From Roseinatronobacter alkalisoli (GTDB taxonomy: Bacteria > Pseudomonadota > Alphaproteobacteria > Rhodobacterales > Rhodobacteraceae): a stretch of 64,000 bases of DNA. This document shows, piece by piece, positions 17,590 through 26,505 of this stretch. Under the pieces are notes generated by a model that did no database searches, was not told the DNA's origin, and saw only the letters and a list, made by a program, of their open reading frames with translations. The DNA lies in contig NZ_JAQZSM010000005.1 in the NCBI RefSeq assembly GCF_028745735.1, forward strand, positions 186,001 through 250,000, in the 5' to 3' direction. Position 1 is the stretch's first letter. Each line of letters begins with the position of its first letter. Position numbers and translations under genes: made by a program.

Positions 17590-18579
17590 ATGAAAAAGGC
17601 AATCTATGGGTCGGTCGCGGCCTTTGGTCTGGGGCTGGCGCCTGCGGCATGGGCGCTGGATGATGTGACCCTTCAGTTGAAATGGGTCACGCAGGCGCAG
17701 TTCGGTGGCTATTATGTGGCGCTGGAAAACGGCTTTTATGAAGAAGAAGGGCTGAATGTCACCATCCGAGCAGGCGGGCCGGATATTGCGCCGCCGCAGG
17801 TTATTGCGGGCGGTGGCGCGGATGTCATTGTTGAATGGATGCCTGCGGCACTCGCCGCGCGCGAAAACGGCCTGCCGCTGGTCAATATCGCGCAGCCCTT
17901 CAAATCATCCGGCATGATGCTGACCTGTCTGGCTGAAACCGGCGTGACCGGACCAGAGGATTTTCCCGGCCGTACATTGGGCGTGTGGTTCTTCGGCAAT
18001 GAATACCCGTTCCTGAGCTGGATGAGCACCCTTGGCATTCCAACCGATGGCGGCGATGAAGGCGTCGAAGTGCTGCGCCAGGGCTTCAACGTGGACCCGT
18101 TGCTGCAACGTCAGGCCGATTGCATCAGCACCATGACCTATAACGAATACTGGCAGGTCATTGACGCGGGTATCGGCGAAGATGAACTCGTGACCTTCAA
18201 ATACGAAGATCAGGGTGTGGCCACGCTGGAAGACGGGCTGTATGTGCTGGAAAGCAATCTGGAAGACCCGGAATTCGTGGACAAGATGGCGCGTTTCGTG
18301 CGGGCCTCGATGCGTGGCTGGGAATGGGCCGCCGAGAATGTCGAAGAAGCTGCGATGATTGTGCTGGAATATGATGACACCGGCGCGCAGACCGAGGAAC
18401 ACCAGATCCGCATGATGGGCGAAGTCGCCAAACTGATTGAAGGGTCTGACGGCGCGCTGGACATGGATGATTACGCCCGCACCGTCGCAACCCTGCTGGG
18501 TGGCGGGTCAGATCCTGTCATCACATCCGAACCGGTGGGCGCAACCACCGCGGCGGTCACGGACGCGGCGTTCAACTGA
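17590..18579 (+). CDS. ABC transporter substrate-binding protein, NMT1/THI5-like (ThiY-type)
   Basis: 329 residues from ATG 17590, with GGAGG upstream (a frame opening at 17488 overlaps the permease and lacks an RBS). Signal peptide MKKAIYGSVAAFGLGLAPAAWA. The mature protein begins with LQLKWVTQAQFGGYYVALE, the hallmark of the NMT1/THI5-like family whose bacterial members bind thiamine pyrimidine precursors (ThiY). As the last gene of the RutR-controlled hyuC-hydA operon it probably delivers a pyrimidine, dihydropyrimidine or hydroxymethylpyrimidine-like compound to the two permeases. The precise ligand is unknown. Confidence 0.88.
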   Translation: MKKAIYGSVAAFGLGLAPAAWALDDVTLQLKWVTQAQFGGYYVALENGFYEEEGLNVTIRAGGPDIAPPQVIAGGGADVIVEWMPAALAARENGLPLVNIAQPFKSSGMMLTCLAETGVTGPEDFPGRTLGVWFFGNEYPFLSWMSTLGIPTDGGDEGVEVLRQGFNVDPLLQRQADCISTMTYNEYWQVIDAGIGEDELVTFKYEDQGVATLEDGLYVLESNLEDPEFVDKMARFVRASMRGWEWAAENVEEAAMIVLEYDDTGAQTEEHQIRMMGEVAKLIEGSDGALDMDDYARTVATLLGGGSDPVITSEPVGATTAAVTDAAFN

Positions 18580-19030
18580 CGCCATCGCCTGCGCAAACAT
18601 ATCATGGGCGCATCGTTTCGCATGCGCCCATGCATAATGTCCGCGCCACCGGTGGGTCAGGGTCTGCCGGTCCGGCGTCGGAGGAGTTCGCTTTATGCAG
18701 GTTCCACAAGCCTGACATCCAAGACTTAATTGACACCAGCCAAACCGGCAGGCCGCGGGACGGCCCATCGGTGGCGCGGCGGCCTGCGGCCTTTGCTCCG
18801 CGCCATTGGAGCAGGGTAATTTTTCTGCCGTTTCACCCGGATCCCGCGCAACACAGCGCTGCGCGCACAGGCTGCCATACTGCGCCACTTCCCTCGGCAA
18901 ATATTGAATTGCATCCTTGCGGGATAAATGGAATGGATAGGGCATTCCCACGGCTACCAGTCAGATATGGCGCGGCTTTCAGCAGATGCGCTGCAAGAAA
19001 CTTGCAGCGTCCACCCCATGAAGAAGACCC
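18580..19030. other. 451-bp intergenic region with inverted repeats, no convincing gene
   Basis: It separates the pyrimidine transporter operon from the MFS gene. It contains a 10-bp-stem hairpin (18604-18631, listed separately). A second inverted repeat, GCAGGCCGC/GCGGCCTGC, lies at 18748-18756 and 18779-18787 with a 22-nt spacer. The frame open at 18630-19133 has no RBS, no recognisable protein features and a biased composition, so I do not call it. Confidence 0.5.
18604..18631 (+). terminator. Hairpin after the pyrimidine ABC operon
   Basis: Perfect 10-bp stem ATGGGCGCAT/ATGCGCCCAT with an 8-nt loop, 25 bp after the stop of the substrate-binding protein gene. There is no T-run after it, so termination would be weak or Rho-assisted. 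Confidence 0.5.
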
Positions 19031-20236
19031 ATGTTCCTTAGACAAAACCTGCGCTGGCTGTCGGCCGGTTTCGTGCTTACCTTTGTGTCAGCCTTCGGGC
19101 AGACATGGTTCATCTCGTTGTTCGCCGGGGTGATCAAGGCGGAACACGCACTGACGGACGGAAGCTGGGGAAGCCTGTATACTCTGGCCACCCTTGGTGC
19201 GGCTGCGCTGATGTTCTGGCGCGGGTCATTGGCGGACACTGTTGCGCTGTCGCGGCTGGCCCCGGTGATCGCACTGATCTTTGCGCTGGCGGCGCTGGCG
19301 ATGGCGCTGGCCAACACGGTCTGGGTGCTGGCGGCGGCGCTGTTCTTGCTGCGGTTCTGTGGTCAGGGTATGTTCAGCCATATGGCAATGACCGCCATGG
19401 GGCGCTGGTTTGAGGCGAATCGCGGCAAGGCCGTGTCCATTGCCAATCTGGGCCATTCCGCAGGCGAGGTGGTGGTGCCATTGGTAACAGTGCTGGCCAT
19501 CGGGGCCATTGGCTGGCGGTTGTCGTGGATCGGCGTTGCTTTGCTGATCAGTCTTGGCATCGCGCCTTTGCTATGGGTTCTTCTGCGAAACGACCGGTCC
19601 CCGCGGGGACAGCGGCAGGGAACAATGCTTGCTGGCCTTCACGGGCGGCAATGGACCAGACAAGAGGCCGCGCGCCACTGGTTGCTTCCTGCATTGCTGC
19701 CGGTTCTGTTGACGCCGGGGTTCATAGGTACAGTGGTGTTCTTTCATCAGGTCCACATCGCAGAAGTCAAAGGCTGGTCCCTTGTTTCCATGGCACCGGG
19801 CTATTCCGCATTCGCGGCGACCACTGTGATCGCGGCACTTGTTGCAGGCTGGGCGGCAGACCGTTTCGGGGCGCAGCGTTTGCTACCTGTGCTGTTGTTA
19901 CCCACGGGGTTTGGCATTTTCGTGATCGGACCGGCAGAACAGGTTGTCGCATGGTATGTGGCGCTTGGCCTGATCGGCATGACGCAAGGGATCGCCAGCG
20001 CGCTGTGGGGGACTTTGCTGCCTGCGGTGTACGGCACAAGGAATCTGGGGGCGATCCGGTCGCTTGCAACAACGATCATGGTAGTTTCAACCGCCATCGG
20101 GCCGGGGATTACCGGTATCCTGATTGATCAGGGCATGAATTTCCCTGCGCAAAGCCTGATGATGGGCGCATGGTGCATGGGGCTGGCGGGTGCATGTTTC
20201 CTGATCGATCGCCGTCTGACGCGGGAATTGTCCTGA
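19031..20236 (+). CDS. Major facilitator superfamily transporter
   Basis: 401 residues with about twelve hydrophobic helices. The loop between helices 2 and 3 carries RGSLADTVALSRLAP, and an MGRWFEANRGKAVSIANLG segment near residue 120 is the kind seen in MFS members related to nitrate/oxalate/monocarboxylate carriers. It is the inner-membrane secondary transporter of an unknown solute. The gene stands alone: 451 bp from the pyrimidine operon and convergent with xoxF. The RBS is weak (GAAGAAG). Confidence 0.82.
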   Translation: MFLRQNLRWLSAGFVLTFVSAFGQTWFISLFAGVIKAEHALTDGSWGSLYTLATLGAAALMFWRGSLADTVALSRLAPVIALIFALAALAMALANTVWVLAAALFLLRFCGQGMFSHMAMTAMGRWFEANRGKAVSIANLGHSAGEVVVPLVTVLAIGAIGWRLSWIGVALLISLGIAPLLWVLLRNDRSPRGQRQGTMLAGLHGRQWTRQEAARHWLLPALLPVLLTPGFIGTVVFFHQVHIAEVKGWSLVSMAPGYSAFAATTVIAALVAGWAADRFGAQRLLPVLLLPTGFGIFVIGPAEQVVAWYVALGLIGMTQGIASALWGTLLPAVYGTRNLGAIRSLATTIMVVSTAIGPGITGILIDQGMNFPAQSLMMGAWCMGLAGACFLIDRRLTRELS

Positions 20237-20386
20237 GCATTTCCCGTCAGGGGGACTCGCTGGATTGATGAAACCGGCCCGCCGATGGCCCGGTGCAATT
20301 GCGGACCGTGCGTGACACCCTAGGATGCAGGAATATCCGTTTCCGGCATATCTTATCATCCGTTACGGGATGGGGCCGTATATGAA

Positions 20387-20412
20387 TGAACCCGGCACAA
20401 AGGCCGGGTTCA
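20387..20412 (-). terminator. Hairpin downstream of xoxF
   Basis: Nine-base-pair stem TGAACCCGG/CCGGGTTCA with a short loop, starting 27 bp after the xoxF stop on the minus strand. It is placed to end the xoxF transcript and possibly the convergent MFS transcript. No strong T-run. Confidence 0.55.
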
Positions 20413-20439
20413 TCACGTTTCACTTGTTTTCGCGCAGGT

Positions 20440-22185
20440 TCATTCAGCCGAGGCCAGCAGCGCATCCGGGATTCGGAAGGTCACGACAGATCCACCCTGA
20501 TTCAGATAGGCGACCTGCTGCGCGACCTCGCCCCCCCAGAGCGGAACTGCCCCGCCCCAGCCGGACACGACCGACAGCCATTGCACACCATCTTCATCTT
20601 CCCAGGTTATAGGCTGACCAACCACACCGGAACCGGTCTGGAATTGCCACAGAATTTCACCCGTTTCATCGTCGATGGCGTTGATATAGCCTTCGGGTGT
20701 TCCGTAGAAGACCAGCCCGCCCGCTGTCGCCATGGCAGACCCCCAGAGCGGTGCTGCATTATTGACCTGAAACTTGATTTCCATCGTGTTCGGGTCAATT
20801 GCCTTCAGCGCGCCGATATGATCCTCAAACAGCGGCTTGATGGTGAAGCCCGCGCCCAGATACGCGGCGCCCTGACGATAGGTGATAGGTTCGTTCCAGA
20901 TATCCATACCCCATTCGTTGGCGGGCACATAGAAATAGCCGGTGCGATTTGAATAGGCCATGTGTTGCCAGTTCTTGCCGCCAAGGAATCCGGGCACTGC
21001 CCAAACCACTTCACCACGGTCCCCATCGGCAGAGGCGGCGGGATTTCCCGGGCGGTTGTCCGGGTTGAAGATCGGGCGGCCATCTTCGCCGATGCCGCTG
21101 GCCCAACTGATTTCCTCGACGAATGGCATCGCATCCACGAAAGCGCCATCCTCGCGGTTCAGCAAATAGAAGAACCCGTTGCGGTCTGCCGTGGCCAGAC
21201 GCCCGTTGCCTGCGGCGTCGGTGAAGGGGATCACTTCGTTCACGCCGTCAAAATCCCAGCCTTCCCATGGGGTTGTTTGGAAATGCCACTTGATTTCACC
21301 TGTGGCAGGGTCAATTCCCAGACGCGACGCCGCATAAAGGTTGTCACCTTCGCGCAGGTGGCTGTTCCACGGTGCGGGGTTGCCGGTGCCGAAGATCAGC
21401 GTATTGGTGTCTGCGTCATAGGTGCCGCCCAGCCAGGGTGCCCCGCCCCCCGTTTTCCACAGATCGCCGGGCCAGGTCGCGTTCAGTTCACCCGTCATGG
21501 TGCTTTCTTCGCCGTTCAGTTCGCCCATATGCCCTTCGATAACCGGACGACGCCAGACCAGTTCGCCGTTTTCCGCATCGCGGGCTTCAACCGCACCGAC
21601 GATGCCGAATTCACCGCCCGAATTTCCTGTGATCACCAGCCCGTTTACGATCAGCGGCGCAGCTGTGTAGCTGTAACCCTCGCGGTAATCGGCAATGCGC
21701 TTGTTCCAGACAACTGCGCCGGTATGGCGGTTCAGCGCCACGATACGTGCGTCCAGCGTGCCGAAATAGATATTGTCACCGTATATCGCCGCGCCACGGT
21801 TGATCACATCGCAGCAAGGCAGGATGCCTTCGGGCAGTCGCGCATCGTATTGCCACAACTTGCTGCCAGTCTTCACATCCAGGGCAAACACGCGGCTGTA
21901 AGACCCGGTGACATACATCACGCCGTCATAGACCAGCGGCTGACTTTCCTGCCCGCGCTGGCGTTCACCGCCGAAGCTGAAGCTCCAGGCCGGGAACAGG
22001 TTTTGCACTGTGTCCCTGTTGATCTGGTCCAGCGGACTGTAGCGCTGCATGTGGCGGCCCATGCCGTTGGTCAGAACGCTGGTTGTGACCACGTCATCTT
22101 GCGCAAGATCGGCATCAGTGACCTGTGCCACTGCCATTGGTGCCGCCATGATACCGGCGCAAACGGCCAGCAGAAATCTGTTCAT
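20440..22185 (-). CDS. xoxF: Lanthanide-type PQQ-dependent methanol/alcohol dehydrogenase, XoxF-like
   Basis: 581 residues from ATG 22185 (GGGAGGAAG upstream; an in-frame start at 22200 would overlap the RBS). Signal peptide [20 protein letters not shown]. An eight-bladed quinoprotein propeller follows. Cys124-Cys125 is the vicinal disulfide next to PQQ. Glu192 and Asn269 are the metal ligands, Asp311 the catalytic base, and Asp313 completes the D-x-D element that marks lanthanide-using XoxF/PedH/ExaF enzymes; calcium MxaF enzymes have Ala there. It oxidises methanol or another small alcohol in the periplasm and passes electrons to cytochrome c. Companion genes at 24782-26931 and 22401-31304 support this. 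Confidence 0.9.
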   Translation of the reverse strand: MNRFLLAVCAGIMAAPMAVAQVTDADLAQDDVVTTSVLTNGMGRHMQRYSPLDQINRDTVQNLFPAWSFSFGGERQRGQESQPLVYDGVMYVTGSYSRVFALDVKTGSKLWQYDARLPEGILPCCDVINRGAAIYGDNIYFGTLDARIVALNRHTGAVVWNKRIADYREGYSYTAAPLIVNGLVITGNSGGEFGIVGAVEARDAENGELVWRRPVIEGHMGELNGEESTMTGELNATWPGDLWKTGGGAPWLGGTYDADTNTLIFGTGNPAPWNSHLREGDNLYAASRLGIDPATGEIKWHFQTTPWEGWDFDGVNEVIPFTDAAGNGRLATADRNGFFYLLNREDGAFVDAMPFVEEISWASGIGEDGRPIFNPDNRPGNPAASADGDRGEVVWAVPGFLGGKNWQHMAYSNRTGYFYVPANEWGMDIWNEPITYRQGAAYLGAGFTIKPLFEDHIGALKAIDPNTMEIKFQVNNAAPLWGSAMATAGGLVFYGTPEGYINAIDDETGEILWQFQTGSGVVGQPITWEDEDGVQWLSVVSGWGGAVPLWGGEVAQQVAYLNQGGSVVTFRIPDALLASAE

Positions 22186-22334
22186 CCTTCTTCCTCCCAA
22201 GGCGCCGGGCTTGGCCGGACATCGGCAAGGCGCGGCAAGATTAAGTGGATGAGAGTATTGCGAAACCGTGATGGCCGCGAAATTGGCTATTGGTCTTACG
22301 ACTTTTGGCCCGGGGGAATCGCGGGAACTTGGCC

Positions 22335-22347
22335 TTTGGTCGAATAG
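22335..22347 (+). promoter_or_regulatory. xox-locus promoter motif TGGTCGAATAG, copy 1
   Basis: TTTGGTCGAATAG lies 53 bp before the ATG of the ABC binding-protein gene at 22401. The same 11-mer (plus strand TGGTCGAATAG) recurs at a similar distance before two other transcription units of the locus. Nineteen bases after it comes CTAGTCT, a possible -10. See also 26480 and 26989. Confidence 0.5.
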
Positions 22348-22400
22348 GCTGCGCGCACATCGCCGCCTAGTCTGGCCGCAGCAATCCGGGAGGACAGATC

Positions 22401-23372
22401 ATGACGATTCTTGCAATCTTGAAACGCGGTGCCTGCGCACTGACACTGGCAGCCACCCCTGCGCTGGCGGAACTGCCCGTCCTGACAATCGCAAGCCAGG
22501 CCGGGGGTACTGTCGCATGGGAACTGGACACTATCCGCCATCATGGTTTTGATCAGGCCCATGGATTCAGGCTTGAAATTCAGGATGTTGCGGGTAAGGC
22601 CGCAGGCCAGATCGCCTTTCAGGGTGGCGAGGTGGATGTGATCGTTGATGACTGGATCTGGGTTGCGCGGCAGCGTGCCGCCGGGCAGGATATCGCCTTC
22701 ATCCCCTATAGCCGTGCCGTGGGCGGCGTGATGGTGTCCGAAAACAGTACCGCCCGGGGATTGCAGGATCTGGCGGGTGAAAAGATCGGTATCGCCGGTG
22801 GCCCGAATGACAAAAGCTGGATCATCCTGCGCGCCTATGCGGCGCAGCAAGGGTTCGACCTGATGGCTGAAACTGAACAGGTCTATGGCGCACCGCCGCT
22901 GATCTTTCAGACCGCGCGTTCCGGCGAATTGGGCGGCGCGATCAACTTCTGGCATTTCATGGCCAAGCAGGAAGCCGCGGGCATGCGCCACCTGATTTCC
23001 GTGGCCGATGCCGCCGATGCGTTGGGAATGGACCCGGCGATGCCGCTTCTGGGCTATGTGGTGCAGGCCGCGCTGGTATCTGCGCAGCCCGGTCTTGTCG
23101 CGGCCTTTGCCGCGGCATCGCGCGACGCCAAGACGCATCTTGGCGGGGCAACTGCCGACTGGGACAGGCTGCGCCCGATGATGAACGCAGCCGATGATGC
23201 CGAATTTGGAACACTTGTGGCGGGTTGGCGCGCAGGCATTCCCGTCGCTGGCCCGGTCGATGAAGAATCTGCCCGCGCAATGTTCCGCCTGATGGTGGAA
23301 CTTGGCGGCGAAGAACTGGTCGGCACGGCCACTGACCTGCCTGAAGGCGTATTCGTGCCGCTGGGGTCATGA
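22401..23372 (+). CDS. ABC transporter substrate-binding protein (NitT/TauT-like) of the xox locus
   Basis: 323 residues, RBS GGGAGGA. Signal peptide MTILAILKRGACALTLAATPALA. It is a type-II periplasmic binding fold distantly similar to SsuA/TauA, with GGEVDVIVDDWIWVARQRAAG near residue 75. It overlaps the permease gene by 4 bp and is divergent from xoxF. Genes like this are found beside xoxF in Rhodobacterales, but their ligand is not known to me. Candidates are an alcohol-derived metabolite, PQQ or a metal chelate. Function beyond ABC import is inference. Confidence 0.82.
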   Translation: MTILAILKRGACALTLAATPALAELPVLTIASQAGGTVAWELDTIRHHGFDQAHGFRLEIQDVAGKAAGQIAFQGGEVDVIVDDWIWVARQRAAGQDIAFIPYSRAVGGVMVSENSTARGLQDLAGEKIGIAGGPNDKSWIILRAYAAQQGFDLMAETEQVYGAPPLIFQTARSGELGGAINFWHFMAKQEAAGMRHLISVADAADALGMDPAMPLLGYVVQAALVSAQPGLVAAFAAASRDAKTHLGGATADWDRLRPMMNAADDAEFGTLVAGWRAGIPVAGPVDEESARAMFRLMVELGGEELVGTATDLPEGVFVPLGS

Positions 23373-24187
23373 CGCGCCTGGCCCTGAGCGGTAAATCCCG
23401 CATGGTGGCCCGGCGGGGCACCCCGATGGCACCGCGCACGCTGCCGGACTTGATGGTGCGCGGTTTGTCACTCTCGGGGCTGCTGGTCTTCTGGTGGGCG
23501 CTGGCATGGCTCAAGGCCGATCCGATGGTGCTACCGGGGCCGTGGACCGTGCTGCCGCGTCTGGGGGCCGAGGCTGTGTCAGGCGCTCTCTGGCATCATC
23601 TGGGCGCGACTTTGTGGCGCGTGGCGCAGGCCTTTGTTGCTGCCATGTCGCTGGGGCTTGTGCTTGGGGTGCTGATGGGGCTGTTGCCGAAACTCAACCG
23701 CTGGCTGGACCCGTGGCTGGTGTTTTTCCTGAACCTGCCCGCGCTGGTGGTAATCGTTCTGTGCTTCCTGTGGATCGGGTTGAATGAAACCGCCGCGATT
23801 GTGGCGGTGGCTATAAACAAGATCCCGCTGGTCACGGCCATGATGCGTGAAGGGGCGCGCGCGCTGAACGGACAGCTTGCGGATATGGCGCAGGTATTCG
23901 ACATGTCGCGCATGGGCCGCCTGCGCCACATCCTGTTGCCGCAGCTTGCGCCGCATCTGGCCGCAACGGCGCGTTCGGGCCTTAGCCTGATCTGGAAGAT
24001 CGTGCTGGTGGTAGAGTTTCTGGGGCGCGGACAGGGCGTCGGCTTCAAGATACACCTGCATTTCCAGATGTTCGATGTGACCATGGTGATGGTCTATGCA
24101 TTAAGCTTCATTGTTGTCATGCTGGCGATCGAGGCCCTGATCCTGCAACCGCTGGAAGCCCGCGCCCGGCACTGGAGGGGGGCATGA
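23369..24187 (+). CDS. ABC transporter permease (NitT/TauT-like) of the xox locus
   Basis: 272 residues, six hydrophobic segments, with the cytoplasmic ATPase-docking loop near residue 165-190 (MAQVFDMSRMGRLRHILLPQ). ATGA overlaps couple it to the binding-protein gene before and the ATPase gene after. The first 30 residues are Arg-rich and may contain a later true start, but none has a better RBS. Confidence 0.88.
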   Translation: MTRLALSGKSRMVARRGTPMAPRTLPDLMVRGLSLSGLLVFWWALAWLKADPMVLPGPWTVLPRLGAEAVSGALWHHLGATLWRVAQAFVAAMSLGLVLGVLMGLLPKLNRWLDPWLVFFLNLPALVVIVLCFLWIGLNETAAIVAVAINKIPLVTAMMREGARALNGQLADMAQVFDMSRMGRLRHILLPQLAPHLAATARSGLSLIWKIVLVVEFLGRGQGVGFKIHLHFQMFDVTMVMVYALSFIVVMLAIEALILQPLEARARHWRGA

Positions 24188-24768
24188 ACCTGCAGGTTGC
24201 CATCCGCGAGAAACGCTTCGGCGCGGTCCCCGTGCTGCGCGATCTGGTCTTTCAGGTGGCGCATGGCGAGGTGCTGGCGGTGCTTGGCCCATCCGGTGTA
24301 GGCAAATCCACACTTTTGCGCATCGTCGCCGGGCTTGATACGGGCTTTGACGGTCAGATCCGGCGGGCGGGGCGGCTGGCGATGGTGTTTCAGGAACCGA
24401 CGTTGATGCCCTGGCGCAATGCGCTGGACAATCTGCGGCTGACGACCGGGGTTGATGCATGCGAAGGGGAAGCTGCGCTGGCGCGTGTCGGCCTTGCGGG
24501 CAAGGGCGCGCTTTATCCAGGGCAGTTGTCCCTTGGGCAGCAGCGCCGCCTGTCCCTGGCGCGGGCCTATGCCGCAAAGCCCGACATCCTGCTGCTGGAT
24601 GAACCTTTCGTGTCGCTTGATGCGGCGCTGGTCGATGACATGCTGGCACTGACCGAAAGCGTGATCACCGAGCAGCGGCCCGCAACGGTGTTTGTCACCC
24701 ATGCGCAGGCCGAAGCGGACCGGCTTGCCACCCGGCAGCTGGTGCTTGGGTCCGTAGCCGCGGCGTGA
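24184..24768 (+). CDS. ABC transporter ATP-binding protein of the xox locus
   Basis: 194 residues, short for the family (usually 220-260) but complete in motifs. Walker A is GPSGVGKST near 37, the Q-loop MVFQEPTLMPWRN near 70, the signature LSLGQQRR near 117, Walker B ILLLDEPFVSLD near 137, and the His-loop VFVTHAQAEAD near 169. The C-terminal extension of larger homologues is missing. The start overlaps the permease stop by 4 bp. It is convergent with the xoxJ-like gene, 13 bp away. Confidence 0.88.
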   Translation: MNLQVAIREKRFGAVPVLRDLVFQVAHGEVLAVLGPSGVGKSTLLRIVAGLDTGFDGQIRRAGRLAMVFQEPTLMPWRNALDNLRLTTGVDACEGEAALARVGLAGKGALYPGQLSLGQQRRLSLARAYAAKPDILLLDEPFVSLDAALVDDMLALTESVITEQRPATVFVTHAQAEADRLATRQLVLGSVAAA

Positions 24769-24781
24769 AGCACGCGGCCTT

Positions 24782-25690
24782 TCAGCGTCCGGGTTCGTCC
24801 CAACTCAGACCATGGGCGCGATAGATCGCAGCGACCCGGCCATCGCGAACCGCTGCGGTCAGGATATCATCAACCTCATAACTCAGCATCCGCGCGGTGT
24901 AGAAGGCCGTGGCGATACCCACAGGCCAGCTTCCGATGGCAAGCCCTGGCAATGGCCCGCTTTCCACGGCAAATTCCGGATCATCCTTCAGGTGGTGTTC
25001 CAGTTGCGCACGAATGCCCATAACAGCGGTTACGTCCCCGGCGCGAAGCAGGTCTATCGCCTCTGTCAATGTGCGGCGGCGGGTCATGTTGGGGATAAGT
25101 GTGCCCTGTTGTAGCCCCGTCAGGTAAAAATCAGGCAGGCTGTGGTTCTCCACCGCCACGGTTTTCGACGTGAAACTGCCCGGCCATGGCGGCTCGTCAG
25201 GATAGTCCGAGATGCGATAGCCAATGGCAATGCGTTCCTGTGCGTAGCGCCCGGTCAGTGCGGCCAGTTCGTTGCGGTAATCCAGTTCACGGTTATAGGG
25301 CACGCGCATCAGCACATTGACGACGCGCCGCCCCATGTAATGCCCGCGCCAGATATAATTGCGCAGATCGGTATCGACATCTTCGTCGGCGGGCAGGTCG
25401 ATCACACGCAGTTCAACCCCCAGCCCGTCGGCGATCAGCCGCGCCAGATCCACATCGACGCCGACGAGCTGTCCCGACCTGTTGCGCCACGAATAGGGCG
25501 CGAAATCCTGATAAACCCCGATTTCGATATAGCCGCGTTCCATGATCGCGTCATAGTCAATGCCGACTCGGTCGCGGCCGCTGTCATCTGACGGGTATTC
25601 ACGCGCAAAAAGTCCTGACCCGGCAAGGGTCAGGACAGTCATCAGCACCAGTGTCAGTGCCGGTGCCGACAGGGAGGTTCCTCTTCTCAT
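24782..25690 (-). CDS. xoxJ: XoxJ/MxaJ-like periplasmic protein of the methanol dehydrogenase system
   Basis: 302 residues, GGAG before ATG 25690, hydrophobic signal sequence (about 1-30). The rest is an SBP_bac_3-like fold: IEIGVYQDFAPYSWRN near 55 and VGVDVDLARLIADGLGVELR near 75. MxaJ/XoxJ proteins accompany methanol dehydrogenases and are thought to help activate or assemble the enzyme rather than import a solute. It is 23 bp after the cytochrome gene and forms the operon cupredoxin-like/cytochrome c/XoxJ, the usual xoxG-xoxJ order. Confidence 0.82.
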   Translation of the reverse strand: MRRGTSLSAPALTLVLMTVLTLAGSGLFAREYPSDDSGRDRVGIDYDAIMERGYIEIGVYQDFAPYSWRNRSGQLVGVDVDLARLIADGLGVELRVIDLPADEDVDTDLRNYIWRGHYMGRRVVNVLMRVPYNRELDYRNELAALTGRYAQERIAIGYRISDYPDEPPWPGSFTSKTVAVENHSLPDFYLTGLQQGTLIPNMTRRRTLTEAIDLLRAGDVTAVMGIRAQLEHHLKDDPEFAVESGPLPGLAIGSWPVGIATAFYTARMLSYEVDDILTAAVRDGRVAAIYRAHGLSWDEPGR

Positions 25691-25713
25691 TCACATCTCC
25701 GAATGGTTCCGGT

Positions 25714-26424
25714 TCAGCGCGCCACCGACAGCCCGATGGTCAGGGTTTCATCCGCGTCACGCAGGAACCGTTCGCCGCCGCGTTCCAGAATTACCGCAGC
25801 GCGCCGGGCAATGCTGTCGGCCTTGGGCGCCCCCGACATGGTTGGCACGGCCACGGCGATGTCCATCAACTCGACATGCAGCGCCGCGATTTCATCTGCG
25901 AAGTCAGCTTCCGTGGCGGTACCTGCGGCGATCGCTTCCTGCTTGTCGCGCAACCCGTCGCGGATGTCGCGCAGGCGGGGCATGAATTCGGCAATGCCAT
26001 CAGGGTCGGGCCGGGTTTCGATATAGGTGCGGATCGCCCACATGGCCTGCTGGTTCATCACCTCCTCAAACCCCGGCATCCGGTCACCGGAGCCGCGACG
26101 CAGCCGTTCCATATACCATTCGTCGTCCATTTCCTCGGCCATCAGGAAACGCAGATCGGGTGCCAGCCCGCCCGAGACAACTTCAAGCCCGTGGCAGCGT
26201 GCGCAGTTCTGGTTATAGGCGCTGTCGCCAATGCGTAATGCGCGTTCCCAATATTGACCATCGGGGTCGCGGAACGGGTTTTCAAGTTCCCACCCACCGG
26301 TCAGTTCCGGCAAGCCTTCGGTGTTCACAGGCTGCGGTGCAACATCACCATGGGCCAGCACCAGCGATGTGGACAGGGCAAGTGCCAGGGCAGCCGGGGG
26401 CAGGATGTGCAGGCGATAGGGCAT
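25714..26424 (-). CDS. Periplasmic c-type cytochrome, XoxG/PedF-like electron acceptor
   Basis: 236 residues from ATG 26424 (GGAGGAA upstream; the longer frame from 26469 begins inside the promoter region). Signal peptide residues 1-25. One haem site: Cys74, Cys77 and His78, with Met116 in DRMPGF as the likely sixth ligand. The C-terminal 90 residues are helical with no second haem. It should take electrons from the PQQ enzyme encoded at 20440 and pass them to the terminal oxidase chain. XoxG itself or a PedF-type relative; the two cannot be told apart from sequence alone. Confidence 0.83.
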   Translation of the reverse strand: MPYRLHILPPAALALALSTSLVLAHGDVAPQPVNTEGLPELTGGWELENPFRDPDGQYWERALRIGDSAYNQNCARCHGLEVVSGGLAPDLRFLMAEEMDDEWYMERLRRGSGDRMPGFEEVMNQQAMWAIRTYIETRPDPDGIAEFMPRLRDIRDGLRDKQEAIAAGTATEADFADEIAALHVELMDIAVAVPTMSGAPKADSIARRAAVILERGGERFLRDADETLTIGLSVAR

Positions 26425-26479
26425 TGTTTCCTCCAGAATGTATCTTCGCGGCGACCCTAGCGAAGCCATCCTGCCCGCG

Positions 26480-26505
26480 CTATTCGACCATGGGCTATGC
26501 GACTA
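26480..26505 (-). promoter_or_regulatory. xox-locus promoter motif, copy 2 (tandem)
   Basis: Two direct copies, CTATTCGACCA (26480-26490) and CTATGCGACTA (26495-26505), start 15 bp apart on the plus strand. Read on the minus strand, the downstream copy is TGGTCGAATAG, 55 bp before the cytochrome gene ATG at 26424. Nineteen bases on comes CTAGGGT, a possible -10, the same spacing as copy 1. The distal copy overlaps the end of the cupredoxin-like gene. Confidence 0.5.

Noticed and set aside
18630-19133. 167-codon plus frame before the MFS gene
   Set aside because: No RBS, biased composition, overlaps hairpins and the MFS gene start.
20962-22347. 461-codon plus-strand open frame
   Set aside because: Antisense to xoxF, which has full catalytic motifs; no RBS or domain.
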